Assembly: GCA_030917225.1 (NCBI GenBank)
Contig: JAUPVD010000484.1
Location: 1-11,112 of the forward strand
Origin: Pseudomonadota bacterium
GTDB taxonomy: Bacteria > Pseudomonadota > Gammaproteobacteria > Burkholderiales > Rhodocyclaceae
Reading direction: 5' to 3'
Length of the DNA stretch: 11,112 bases
The translations under genes and the position numbers were made by a program. The stretch's first letter is position 1. Each line of letters opens with the position of its first letter. Below are positions 1 to 6,448 of the stretch, piece by piece. The notes under the pieces were generated by a model. It saw only the letters and a list, made by a program, of their open reading frames with translations. It did no database searches and was not told the origin of the DNA.

Positions 1-945
1 AACGCACTGCCATGGGATGCGGCGGCGAAGCCCGTTCAGCCGAAGCAGACCGGCGTCACCGTATTGAAGGACATCGATCTGGCAACGCTGGCCGAGTACA
101 TCGACTGGGGTCCGTTCTTCCAGACCTGGGACCTGGCCGGTGCCTATCCGAAGATTCTCGACGACGAGAAAGTCGGCGAGGCGGCACGCAACGTCTTCAA
201 GGACGGGCAGGCGATGCTGCAGCAGGTCATCGCTGAAAAGTGGATCACGGCCAATGCCGTCTTCGGCCTGTGGCCGGCCAACCGCATCGGTGACGACGTC
301 GAGTTGTACACCGACGAGACGCGCACCAAGGTGCTGGCCACCACGCACCACCTGCGCCAGCAGCACGAGCGCCCGAGCGGCAAGCCACACCAGTGTCTCG
401 CCGATTACGTTGCCCCGAGAGTTGAAAATGGCGGAACCGCCGACTGGACCGGCGCCTTCGCCGTCACAGCCGGGATCGGCATCGAGAAGAAGCTGGCTGA
501 GTTCGAGGCCACGCACGATGACTACCGCGCGATCATGCTGAAATCGATTGCCGACCGTCTCGCCGAAGCCTGTGCCGAATGGCTGCACGCCCGCGTGCGC
601 AAGGAATACTGGGGCTACGCCGCCGATGAGACGCTGGGCAACGACGCGCTGATCCGCGAGGAATACCGCGGCATCCGCCCGGCGCCCGGCTACCCGGCCT
701 GCCCGGACCACACCGAGAAGGGCACGATCTTTGCGCTGCTCGATGCCACCGCAGCCATCGGCATGGAACTCACCGAGTCTTACGCGATGATGCCGGCTGC
801 TGCCGTCTCCGGCTGGTTCTTTGCCCACCCCGAGGCGCAGTATTTCGCGGTCCAGAAGATCGGCCGCGATCAGCTGGAAGACTGGGCAGTGCGCAAGGGC
901 ATGAGTGTGGTGGAAGCTGAACGCTGGCTGGCACCGATACTCTAA
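1..945 (+). CDS. metH: Methionine synthase (cobalamin-dependent), C-terminal fragment with AdoMet activation domain
   Basis: The gene enters from the left edge in frame 1, so only the last 314 residues are visible. They make up the reactivation domain (Met_synt_B12 family), which binds S-adenosylmethionine and reductively remethylates oxidised cob(II)alamin so the enzyme can keep transferring methyl from methyltetrahydrofolate to homocysteine in the cytoplasm. Visible family motifs are [11 protein letters not shown] near the start, [19 protein letters not shown] (about residues 132-139 of the fragment), YWGYAADE, the AdoMet-binding [15 protein letters not shown] (about 226-240), [15 protein letters not shown], and the C-terminal [14 protein letters not shown]. 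These track the E. coli MetH C-terminus closely, and the protein ends where the family normally ends. Whether the upstream homocysteine, folate and cobalamin domains sit on the same polypeptide or in a separate gene, as in some betaproteobacteria, cannot be seen. A hairpin follows the TAA stop. Confidence 0.97.
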   Translation, partial: NALPWDAAAKPVQPKQTGVTVLKDIDLATLAEYIDWGPFFQTWDLAGAYPKILDDEKVGEAARNVFKDGQAMLQQVIAEKWITANAVFGLWPANRIGDDVELYTDETRTKVLATTHHLRQQHERPSGKPHQCLADYVAPRVENGGTADWTGAFAVTAGIGIEKKLAEFEATHDDYRAIMLKSIADRLAEACAEWLHARVRKEYWGYAADETLGNDALIREEYRGIRPAPGYPACPDHTEKGTIFALLDATAAIGMELTESYAMMPAAAVSGWFFAHPEAQYFAVQKIGRDQLEDWAVRKGMSVVEAERWLAPIL

Positions 946-979
946 CGAGACCCGGCACAAGGACGGATAGCAACAACCC

Positions 980-1009
980 GGTTGAGCCGCCTACAATGGC
1001 GGCTCAACC
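980..1009 (+). terminator. Hairpin after metH, putative transcription terminator
   Basis: A perfect 12-bp inverted repeat (GGTTGAGCCGCC at 980-991, GGCGGCTCAACC at 998-1009) encloses the 6-nt loop TACAAT, 34 bp after the metH stop. It lacks a convincing U-tract (only TTCCC follows), so it is either a weak intrinsic terminator or a 3'-end stabilising structure. The loop resembles a -10 box, but no -35 element sits at the right distance. Confidence 0.55.
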
Positions 1010-1063
1010 TTCCCGCATCAGGATTGCACGAATCCTGCACAGACATCAGATACGGAACCCGCC

Positions 1064-2023
1064 ATGACTTTCAAGGTATTCATCGACGGCCGGCACGGCA
1101 CCACCGGCCTGAAGATCGACGAGCGACTCTCGATCCGCCCGGAAATCGCAATCCTCACCATCCCCGAGGCCCAGCGCAAGGACCCGGCGGTCAAGGCCGA
1201 GTACATCAACGCTGCCGACGCCGTCTTCCTCTGCCTGCCCGACGCGGCATCGAAGGAATCGGTCGCGCTGCTGCGCCCGGACAACACACGCACCCGCTTC
1301 CTCGACGCCTCGACCGCGCACCGCACCCACCAGGACTGGGTCTATGGCCTGCCCGAGCTGAACGGCGGCCAGCGCGAACGCGTGCGCAAGGCGCAGAAAG
1401 TGGCCGTGCCCGGCTGCCACGCCAGCGGCTTCATCATGCTGATGGCGCCACTGGTCGCCGCCGGCATCGTGCCGAAGGACTACCCGGTCAGCACCTACTC
1501 GATCACCGGCTACAGCGGCGGCGGCAAGGAAATGATTGCCAGCTATGAAGCGCCGGAAAGCCTGCCCGAGACGGTGAAGAGCCCGCGCTTCTACGCGCTC
1601 GGCCTCGCACACAAGCACCTGCCGGAGATGCAGGCGCAGACCGGCCTTGCGCACCCGCCACTGTTTACACCGATCGTCGGTAACTTCGCGCAGGGCATGG
1701 TCGTCGCCGTGCCGCTGTTGCCGCGCCTGCTCGCGAAGAAGGTGACGCCGGCCGACGTGCAGGCGTATTTCGCCGAGTATTACGCGGGAGAGGTCTTCGT
1801 CAAGGTGATGCCACTCGACGCCGCACCGCTGCTCGACAACGGTTTCCTGCCGGCAACCACCTGCAACGACACCAACCGTGCGGAAATCTTCGTCTTCGGC
1901 CACGGCGAGCAGATCCTGCTTGCCGCCCGCTTCGACAATCTGGGCAAGGGCGCCTCCGGCGCCGCCATCCAGTGCATGAACATCATGCTCGGCGTCGATG
2001 AAATGACCGGGCTGACTGTTTAG
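1064..2023 (+). CDS. argC: N-acetyl-gamma-glutamyl-phosphate reductase, type 2
   Basis: Cytoplasmic enzyme of arginine/ornithine biosynthesis. It reduces N-acetylglutamyl-5-phosphate to N-acetylglutamate semialdehyde with NADPH. The 319-residue length and the N-terminal dinucleotide motif VFIDGRHGTTGL match the shorter type 2 ArgC family rather than the roughly 340-residue type 1 enzymes. The catalytic cysteine is C118 in AVPGCHASGFI. Further conserved stretches are FLCLPDAASKE, DASTAHR, WVYGLPEL, SITGYSGGGK and the LAHKHLPEMQ segment, which carries the likely catalytic histidine. The ATG at 1064 is chosen because the family starts directly with the Rossmann strand and because GGAA lies 6 nt upstream as a modest ribosome-binding site. 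It follows metH on the same strand after 118 bp and the metH hairpin, so it is probably transcribed separately. Confidence 0.95.
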   Translation: MTFKVFIDGRHGTTGLKIDERLSIRPEIAILTIPEAQRKDPAVKAEYINAADAVFLCLPDAASKESVALLRPDNTRTRFLDASTAHRTHQDWVYGLPELNGGQRERVRKAQKVAVPGCHASGFIMLMAPLVAAGIVPKDYPVSTYSITGYSGGGKEMIASYEAPESLPETVKSPRFYALGLAHKHLPEMQAQTGLAHPPLFTPIVGNFAQGMVVAVPLLPRLLAKKVTPADVQAYFAEYYAGEVFVKVMPLDAAPLLDNGFLPATTCNDTNRAEIFVFGHGEQILLAARFDNLGKGASGAAIQCMNIMLGVDEMTGLTV

Positions 2024-2051
2024 GGTAATGCTGATCAAGTCAAAATTCGTC

Positions 2052-2071
2052 ATTCCGGCGAACGCCGGAAT
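2052..2071. repeat. Short palindromic intergenic repeat (ATTCCGGCG-AA-CGCCGGAAT)
   Basis: A 9-bp perfect inverted repeat with a 2-nt centre, 28 bp after the argC stop and preceded by TCGTC. It resembles the ATTCC(C/G)GC...GC(G/C)GGAAT dispersed palindromes found between genes in many beta- and gammaproteobacteria (compare Neisseria dRS3-like repeats). A transcript would form a compact hairpin, but no U-tract follows. Read as protein, such copies give a characteristic 'VIPANAGI' peptide, a common false-gene signature. Confidence 0.7.
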
Positions 2072-2113
2072 CCGACCGAAGGAAGTGCAGAGCCAGATAA
2101 ACCAACGAACTGG

Positions 2114-2189
2114 ACACCGGCTCGGGCAAAGCCCGGCCTGTCCTGAGCCTGCCGAAGCCTGTCCTGAGCTCGTCGAAGGGGGCCGGTGT
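2114..2189. repeat. Composite intergenic repeat: two 21-bp tandem units inside 8-bp inverted ends
   Basis: Two adjacent 21-bp units start at 2137 and 2158 and agree at 18 of 21 positions. The common part is CCTGTCCTGAGC, and both units end in CGAAG. They are preceded by the small hairpin CGGGC-AAA-GCCCG (2123-2135). The whole block is bounded by inverted ACACCGGC (2114-2121) and GCCGGTGT (2182-2189). The reverse complement reads CTTCGACGAGCTCAGGACAGG, a sequence type dispersed in many proteobacterial genomes. The inverted ends suggest a REP- or MITE-like unit that inserted as a block. No transposase is present here, so mobilisation in trans is inference. Confidence 0.7.
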
Positions 2190-2243
2190 GACGGACTTAG
2201 TCAGCGCTTGCTTAGCTGCTTTTCCAGCCAATGATTGCCGACC

Positions 2244-2996
2244 ATGACCGAACTTCTGCTCAACCCTGAAATCTGGATTGCGTTCTTCACGCTGACTGCG
2301 CTGGAACTGGTCCTCGGCATCGACAACATCATCTTCATCTCGATTCTTGTCGACAAGCTGCCGAAGGAAAAACAGGAGTTCGCTCGGCGCCTCGGTCTGT
2401 TCCTGGCGATGTTCATGCGCATCGGTCTGCTGCTGGTGCTGTCGTGGATTGTCGGCCTCACCGAGCCGGTGCTGACCGTTTTCGATACCGGCATTTCGGG
2501 GCGCGATCTGATATTGATTTCCGGCGGCCTCTTTCTGATCTGGAAGAGCACCGGCGAAGTTCACCAGCTGCTCGAAGGCGAGGAGGGCGAAGAATCGCGC
2601 AAGGTGGCGTCCAGTTTTGCCGGCGTCATTGCCCAGATCATCGTTATCGACCTGGTCTTCTCGCTCGACTCGATCATCACGGCGGTGGGCATGGTCAGCC
2701 AGGTGGAGGTGATGATTGCTGCGGTGATCGCCTCGGTCGGACTGATGATGCTGTTCGCCAGGTCAATCGGCCGCTTCGTTTCCGACCACCCGACGATCAA
2801 GATGCTGGCACTGTCCTTCCTCGTCGTCGTTGGCGTGGTGCTGATCGCCGACGGCTTCGGGCACCATGTGCCGAAGGGCTACATCTACTTTGCCATGGCT
2901 TTCTCGGTTGGCGTCGAGATGCTCAACATCCGCATGCGCAAGAAGACCGTCAAGCCGGTCGAGCTGCGCGAACCCTACGTTCGCGATCCGCAGTAA
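2244..2996 (+). CDS. TerC-family integral membrane protein, YgdQ-like
   Basis: A 250-residue polytopic inner-membrane protein of the TerC family (PF03741), closest in pattern to E. coli YgdQ over its full length. About seven hydrophobic segments are visible, with a charged cytoplasmic loop around residues 101-121 (EGEEGEESRK). Family hallmarks are LVLGIDNIIFIS (D27 between the first hydrophobic stretches), ARRLGL, SGRDLILISGGLFLIWKST, DLVFSLDSIITAVGM (D136 and D142), and HPTIKMLALSFL followed by HVPKGYIYFAMAFSVGVE. The intramembrane acidic residues are conserved in relatives (Alx, Bacillus YceF/YkoY) linked to manganese export and metalation of exported proteins. Transport in this subgroup is inferred, not shown. 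ATG 2244 is preferred over an in-frame TTG nine bases upstream because MTELLLNPEIWIA matches the usual YgdQ start. No strong ribosome-binding site is visible. Confidence 0.9.
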   Translation: MTELLLNPEIWIAFFTLTALELVLGIDNIIFISILVDKLPKEKQEFARRLGLFLAMFMRIGLLLVLSWIVGLTEPVLTVFDTGISGRDLILISGGLFLIWKSTGEVHQLLEGEEGEESRKVASSFAGVIAQIIVIDLVFSLDSIITAVGMVSQVEVMIAAVIASVGLMMLFARSIGRFVSDHPTIKMLALSFLVVVGVVLIADGFGHHVPKGYIYFAMAFSVGVEMLNIRMRKKTVKPVELREPYVRDPQ

Positions 2997-3032
2997 TCAG
3001 TAAAGCAGGAAGGGCTTCCGTTCCTCGGCTCA
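2997..3032 (-). pseudogene. Relic of the 3' end of a NamZ/DUF1343-family gene
   Basis: Directly after the TerC stop, the minus strand encodes AEERKPFLLY followed by TGA. The intact NamZ-family gene at 6449-7663 ends in WNEARQPFLLY and TGA. The 30 bp at 2997-3026 and 6449-6478 agree at 23 positions without gaps, and four of the seven differences are synonymous (two Leu, one Pro, one Arg codon). That is the pattern of two once-coding gene ends rather than a random match. The codon aligned with the conserved tryptophan (TGG) is TGA here, and similarity stops upstream of it. No further part of the gene is visible between 3033 and 3142. It is short, so chance cannot be fully excluded. Confidence 0.5.
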
Positions 3033-3109
3033 GGTGACCTTTATCCGGTTGCCAGCCGTCCGGGCAGGGCGACGCCCTGGCCGGCGCCCATTCTGCAAAT
3101 CGCCGGCGC

Positions 3110-3115
3110 TATACT
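3110..3115 (+). promoter_or_regulatory. Candidate -10 element of the hybrid kinase gene
   Basis: TATACT matches the sigma-70 -10 consensus at 5 of 6 positions and lies 27 bp before the kinase ATG, predicting a transcript start near 3122. No clear -35 hexamer is found 16-18 bp upstream; that position is occupied by a GC-rich inverted repeat (GCCGGCG at 3080-3086, CGCCGGC at 3101-3107). The promoter may therefore depend on an activator, or the match may be fortuitous. Confidence 0.35.
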
Positions 3116-3117
3116 GA

Positions 3118-3140
3118 CGGCATCCTTTTTCAGGATGTCG
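3118..3140 (+). promoter_or_regulatory. Hairpin enclosing the kinase ribosome-binding site
   Basis: CGGCATCCT (3118-3126) pairs with AGGATGTCG (3132-3140) as a 9-bp stem with one G-U pair and the 5-nt loop TTTTC. The Shine-Dalgarno AGGA (3132-3135), 7 nt before the ATG at 3143, is entirely inside the 3' arm. Translation of the kinase could thus be gated by melting of this hairpin. A thermosensor-like or protein-controlled role is inference only. Confidence 0.45.
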
Positions 3141-3142
3141 CC

Positions 3143-6100
3143 ATGAGCGCATCAGCATCCGCCGATTCCGACGCCGAGTTATCCCGTTTGCGCGAGATGC
3201 TCGATGCCGAACGTCGCCAGCGCGAACGGCTTGAACTCGCGCTGCGCGCGTCGGGCGACGGTTTCTGGGAGTGGGACCCGGCCACGGACCAGCTCTTTCT
3301 CTCCGCCTTGTTGAGCACTCAGATCGGGCTGCCGGATGCCGGCCAGACCATTCGCGGGGAGGACTATCTGGCCCGCATGCATCCGGACGATGCCGAAAAA
3401 GTCCGCGCGATGCTCGGCGATCTGCTGCGCAGCGACAGCAGCCTTCCCGCCGAACTGGATTTCCGTATCCGCAACGCAGACGACCAATGGTCCTGGGCTC
3501 GTGTGCGGGCGCTGGCAGCACGCGGCGGCGATGGCCGGGTCGGCCGCATCGCCGGCATGCATGCCGACATCTCCAAACTGAAAGAGGCCGAATCCGTCGC
3601 CCTTGATCTAGCCGATCGCTACCGCATGCTTTATGAAGCAGCGCCGGTGGCACTGGTCATGTGGAACCCTCGCGGCCACGTGACCGAATGGAACCAGCAG
3701 GCCGAAAAACTCTTTGGCTGGCACGCCGCCCAGGTTTTCGGCAAACGCCTCGCCGAAGACCTGGTGGCAGAAAATGACCGCGAGGTCTACGCAGACATGG
3801 CGCGTCGCGCCACGGCCGAAAACCGCGTGGTCGAAGCTGTCACCAGTTGCCGGACACGGGATGGCGACGAGATCCGTTGCCGCTGGTCTGCACTGGCACT
3901 GCGCCAGAACGGCCAGCTTGTCGGGTTGATGACCCTGGCGCTGGACATCACTGAGCAGTATCGCAACGAGCAGCAACTGGACGTCTATCGCAACGACCTT
4001 GAACGACTGGTCGAGCAACGGACAGACGAACTGGCCAATGCACGCGAAGCCCTGGCGCAGATCATCGACAAGAGTCCGGTGCCGACCTTCGTACTCGACG
4101 AGAACCATTGCATCACGCAATGGAACCAGGCCTGCGAAAAGATCATTGGCGTACCCGCCAGCGAGATGATCGGCACTGCCAATCAATGGCGCGCCTTCTA
4201 TCGCGATTCACGACCGGTGCTGGCCGACCTGGTGATGTTTAACGACCATGTCGCCATCGACTCACTCTATACCGGCAAGGTGCGACCTTCGCCGGTGGTG
4301 CCGGGAGCGTTTGAAGCAGAAGATTATTTTCCTGCGCTCGGGCGCTGGTTGTTTTTTACCGCAGCTGCTATTCGCGATGGCGAGGGCGAGGTCGTCGGTG
4401 CCATCGAAACGCTGCAGGATATTTCCATGCGCAAGCAGGCAGAAATGGCCTTGCTCGAAGCCAAGGCTGAAGCCGAGGCCGCCGCACGGGTAAAGGCCGA
4501 GTTCCTGGCCAACATGAGCCACGAGATTCGCACGCCGCTCAACGCCATCATCGGCTTTGCCCATCTGCTGCAGAAATCCGAACTGAGTACCAAGCAGCGC
4601 GATCATGTGCAGCGGCTGCGTTCTTCCAGCGACATGCTGCTGCAACTGATCAACGACATCCTCGACTTCTCCAAGATCGAGGCCGGCCACATGCAGATCG
4701 AATCCGCAGACTTCGTACTCGATGAGGTGCTCGACAATCTCTCCGCGATGGTCGCCCAGCGTGCGCGCGAGAAAGGTCTGGAACTGCATTTCGTGCTCGA
4801 GAACGATGTGCCGCAGCGCCTCGTTGGCGATTCGCTGCGCCTGACGCAGGTGCTGGTCAACCTGCTGAGCAATGCCACCAAGTTCACCGAAGCCGGCCAG
4901 ATCCTGGTCTTCGTGTCGGTCGCCGAACGCAGCGATACGCGCGTTCGCCTCGAAATCGCCGTGCAGGATACGGGCATCGGCGTTTCGCCGGAGCAGCAGA
5001 CGCGGCTTTTCCGGGCCTTTTCACAAGCCGATACGTCGACGACACGCAAATACGGCGGCACTGGCCTCGGCCTGACCATCTGCAACCGCCTGGTCGAACT
5101 GATGGGTGGCAAGATTTCACTCTCCAGCGAACCGGGGATCGGCAGCACCTTCCTGTTCGACGTGCCGCTCGGCATTGGCCAGGGCACTGCGCCAGGTACG
5201 GCCACGACGGGCAACAAGCGGGTACTGGTCGTCGACGACAATGCCATTGCCCGCACCGTGCTTTCCCGGCTGGTCGAGAAGCTTGGCTACCGCCCCGATA
5301 CCGCAGACAGCGGTGAAGCGGCACTGAAGAAGGTCGGTGAAGCGGGCAACGATCCCTATCAGCTCGTTTTCCTCGACTGGAACATGCCGGGCATGAACGG
5401 TGTCGAGGTTGCGCGCCGCCTGCGCACCAGCGCGCAGCCAACGCCGGGCATTGTCGTGGTGACCGCCGCCGGGCAGAGCGAGGCCGATGCCGCCTTTGCC
5501 GACGCCGAAGTGAACGCGCTGGTATTGAAGCCGGTTTCGGCTACCAGCCTGGCCGCAGCGCTAGCCGCCATGGCCAGCGAACCGACACGGGAGCCGCCCG
5601 CCGAAAGGCAACGCCACGAGCCGCGACTGAAGGGCTTGCGCGTGTTGCTGGTCGATGACGTGCCCACCAATCGGGAGATCGCCAGTGAGATCCTGATCGA
5701 CGAAGGGGTTGTTGTCGGCGAAGCTGAAAACGGTCGTCTGGCGGTGGACAAGGTGCTGCATGGCGGTCCGTGGGATGCGGTGCTGATGGACGTTCAGATG
5801 CCGGAAATGAATGGTCTCGATGCCACGCGGGCCATTCGCGGCGACGCCCGTTTCGCGGCACTGCCGATCTTCGCCATGACTGCATTTGCGCTGGAAGAGG
5901 AAAAGCAGCGCTGCCTGGCTTCCGGCATGGATGGCTTCCTGACCAAGCCGATTGATCCGGAGGCGGTGGTTTCGACTCTCGCAGCCATCGCCAAGCGTAT
6001 CGCATGCGCCGATCGGCCGACCGGTGAATCGACCAGTTCCCCTGTTGCGCCGCAGGCCTCTCAGCCACCTTCGGCCAGTACCGATTTCCCCACGCTGCCG

Positions 6101-6439
6101 GGCATAGACACCGCTGAAGGACTGAAGCGGATGATGAACAAACCGGCCTTCTACGAGAAGATGCTGAAGAGTTTCCACGACCGCTTCATCAATGCCCCCA
6201 CCACGGTACGCGAGCATCTGGCCGCCGGGCGCATCGAGGATGCCCGCCGCGAGGCGCATTCGGCGAAAGGTGTTTCCGCCTCGGTCAGCGCCAATCATTT
6301 GCGGGAACAGGCACTGGTCCTGGAGAAGGCCATCGCCGCCGGACAGGCAGACGTAACGATGGAAATCGCTGCCTTCAGCGGCGCGCTGGATGAAGTGCTG
6401 GCCGGCCTGCGCGCGCAGTTCGGCTGGCCGATTCCCTGA
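3143..6439 (+). CDS. Hybrid sensor histidine kinase PAS-PAS-PAS-HisKA-HATPase-REC-REC-Hpt
   Basis: A 1098-residue signalling protein with no transmembrane segment or signal peptide, so it is probably cytoplasmic. Order: short coiled coil (about 10-32), PAS1 (33-148, ending GRIAGMHADISKLKEAE), PAS2 (158-272), coiled coil (273-300), PAS3 (301-430, with FVLDENHCITQWNQACE), coiled linker, then HisKA with phospho-acceptor H460 in NMSHEIRTPLN. The ATPase domain has an N-box (N573-N577), G1 DTGIG (609-613) and G2 YGGTGLGL (637-644). Receiver 1 has D698/D699, phospho-site D745, T774 and K796. Receiver 2 has D838/D839, phospho-site D883, T913 and K935. The Hpt domain has H1039 in HSAKGVSASVSA. All phosphorelay residues are present, giving a possible H-D-H relay to a separate response regulator. 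No DNA-binding or enzymatic output domain is attached and no regulator gene is adjacent. The ATG at 3143 has AGGA 7 nt upstream. The ligand of the PAS domains cannot be told from sequence. Confidence 0.95.
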   Translation: MSASASADSDAELSRLREMLDAERRQRERLELALRASGDGFWEWDPATDQLFLSALLSTQIGLPDAGQTIRGEDYLARMHPDDAEKVRAMLGDLLRSDSSLPAELDFRIRNADDQWSWARVRALAARGGDGRVGRIAGMHADISKLKEAESVALDLADRYRMLYEAAPVALVMWNPRGHVTEWNQQAEKLFGWHAAQVFGKRLAEDLVAENDREVYADMARRATAENRVVEAVTSCRTRDGDEIRCRWSALALRQNGQLVGLMTLALDITEQYRNEQQLDVYRNDLERLVEQRTDELANAREALAQIIDKSPVPTFVLDENHCITQWNQACEKIIGVPASEMIGTANQWRAFYRDSRPVLADLVMFNDHVAIDSLYTGKVRPSPVVPGAFEAEDYFPALGRWLFFTAAAIRDGEGEVVGAIETLQDISMRKQAEMALLEAKAEAEAAARVKAEFLANMSHEIRTPLNAIIGFAHLLQKSELSTKQRDHVQRLRSSSDMLLQLINDILDFSKIEAGHMQIESADFVLDEVLDNLSAMVAQRAREKGLELHFVLENDVPQRLVGDSLRLTQVLVNLLSNATKFTEAGQILVFVSVAERSDTRVRLEIAVQDTGIGVSPEQQTRLFRAFSQADTSTTRKYGGTGLGLTICNRLVELMGGKISLSSEPGIGSTFLFDVPLGIGQGTAPGTATTGNKRVLVVDDNAIARTVLSRLVEKLGYRPDTADSGEAALKKVGEAGNDPYQLVFLDWNMPGMNGVEVARRLRTSAQPTPGIVVVTAAGQSEADAAFADAEVNALVLKPVSATSLAAALAAMASEPTREPPAERQRHEPRLKGLRVLLVDDVPTNREIASEILIDEGVVVGEAENGRLAVDKVLHGGPWDAVLMDVQMPEMNGLDATRAIRGDARFAALPIFAMTAFALEEEKQRCLASGMDGFLTKPIDPEAVVSTLAAIAKRIACADRPTGESTSSPVAPQASQPPSASTDFPTLPGIDTAEGLKRMMNKPAFYEKMLKSFHDRFINAPTTVREHLAAGRIEDARREAHSAKGVSASVSANHLREQALVLEKAIAAGQADVTMEIAAFSGALDEVLAGLRAQFGWPIP

Positions 6440-6448
6440 TCCGGCAGC

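Noticed and set aside
992..997. TACAAT as a -10 box for argC
   Set aside because: It is the loop of the metH terminator-like hairpin, and no -35 hexamer lies 15-19 bp upstream.
1046..2053. A 335-codon open frame antisense to the whole of argC, longer than argC itself
   Set aside because: The translation is rich in Arg, His, Gly and Ala with no recognisable fold or motif. It is a typical shadow of a GC-rich gene, and the argC frame has full family conservation.
2028..2234. A 68-codon open frame between argC and the TerC gene
   Set aside because: Its translation consists of the peptides that dispersed repeats give (VIPANAGI, then CPEPAEACPELVEG), a known false-gene signature. It covers the repeat elements and has no independent coding support.
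3065..3079. Hairpin CAGGGC-GAC-GCCCTG as an intrinsic terminator of the TerC gene
   Set aside because: The stem is only 6 bp and no T-tract follows, which is common by chance in GC-rich spacers.
3553..3566. Perfect 14-bp palindrome CGGCATGCATGCCG
   Set aside because: It lies inside kinase PAS1 and encodes the ordinary PAS sequence AGMHAD, so it is explained by codon choice. No second copy was noticed.
3030..3653. A 207-codon minus-strand frame over the TerC-kinase spacer and PAS1
   Set aside because: Arg- and Cys-rich shadow sequence without motifs, and it ends at the stop that separates it from the NamZ relic.
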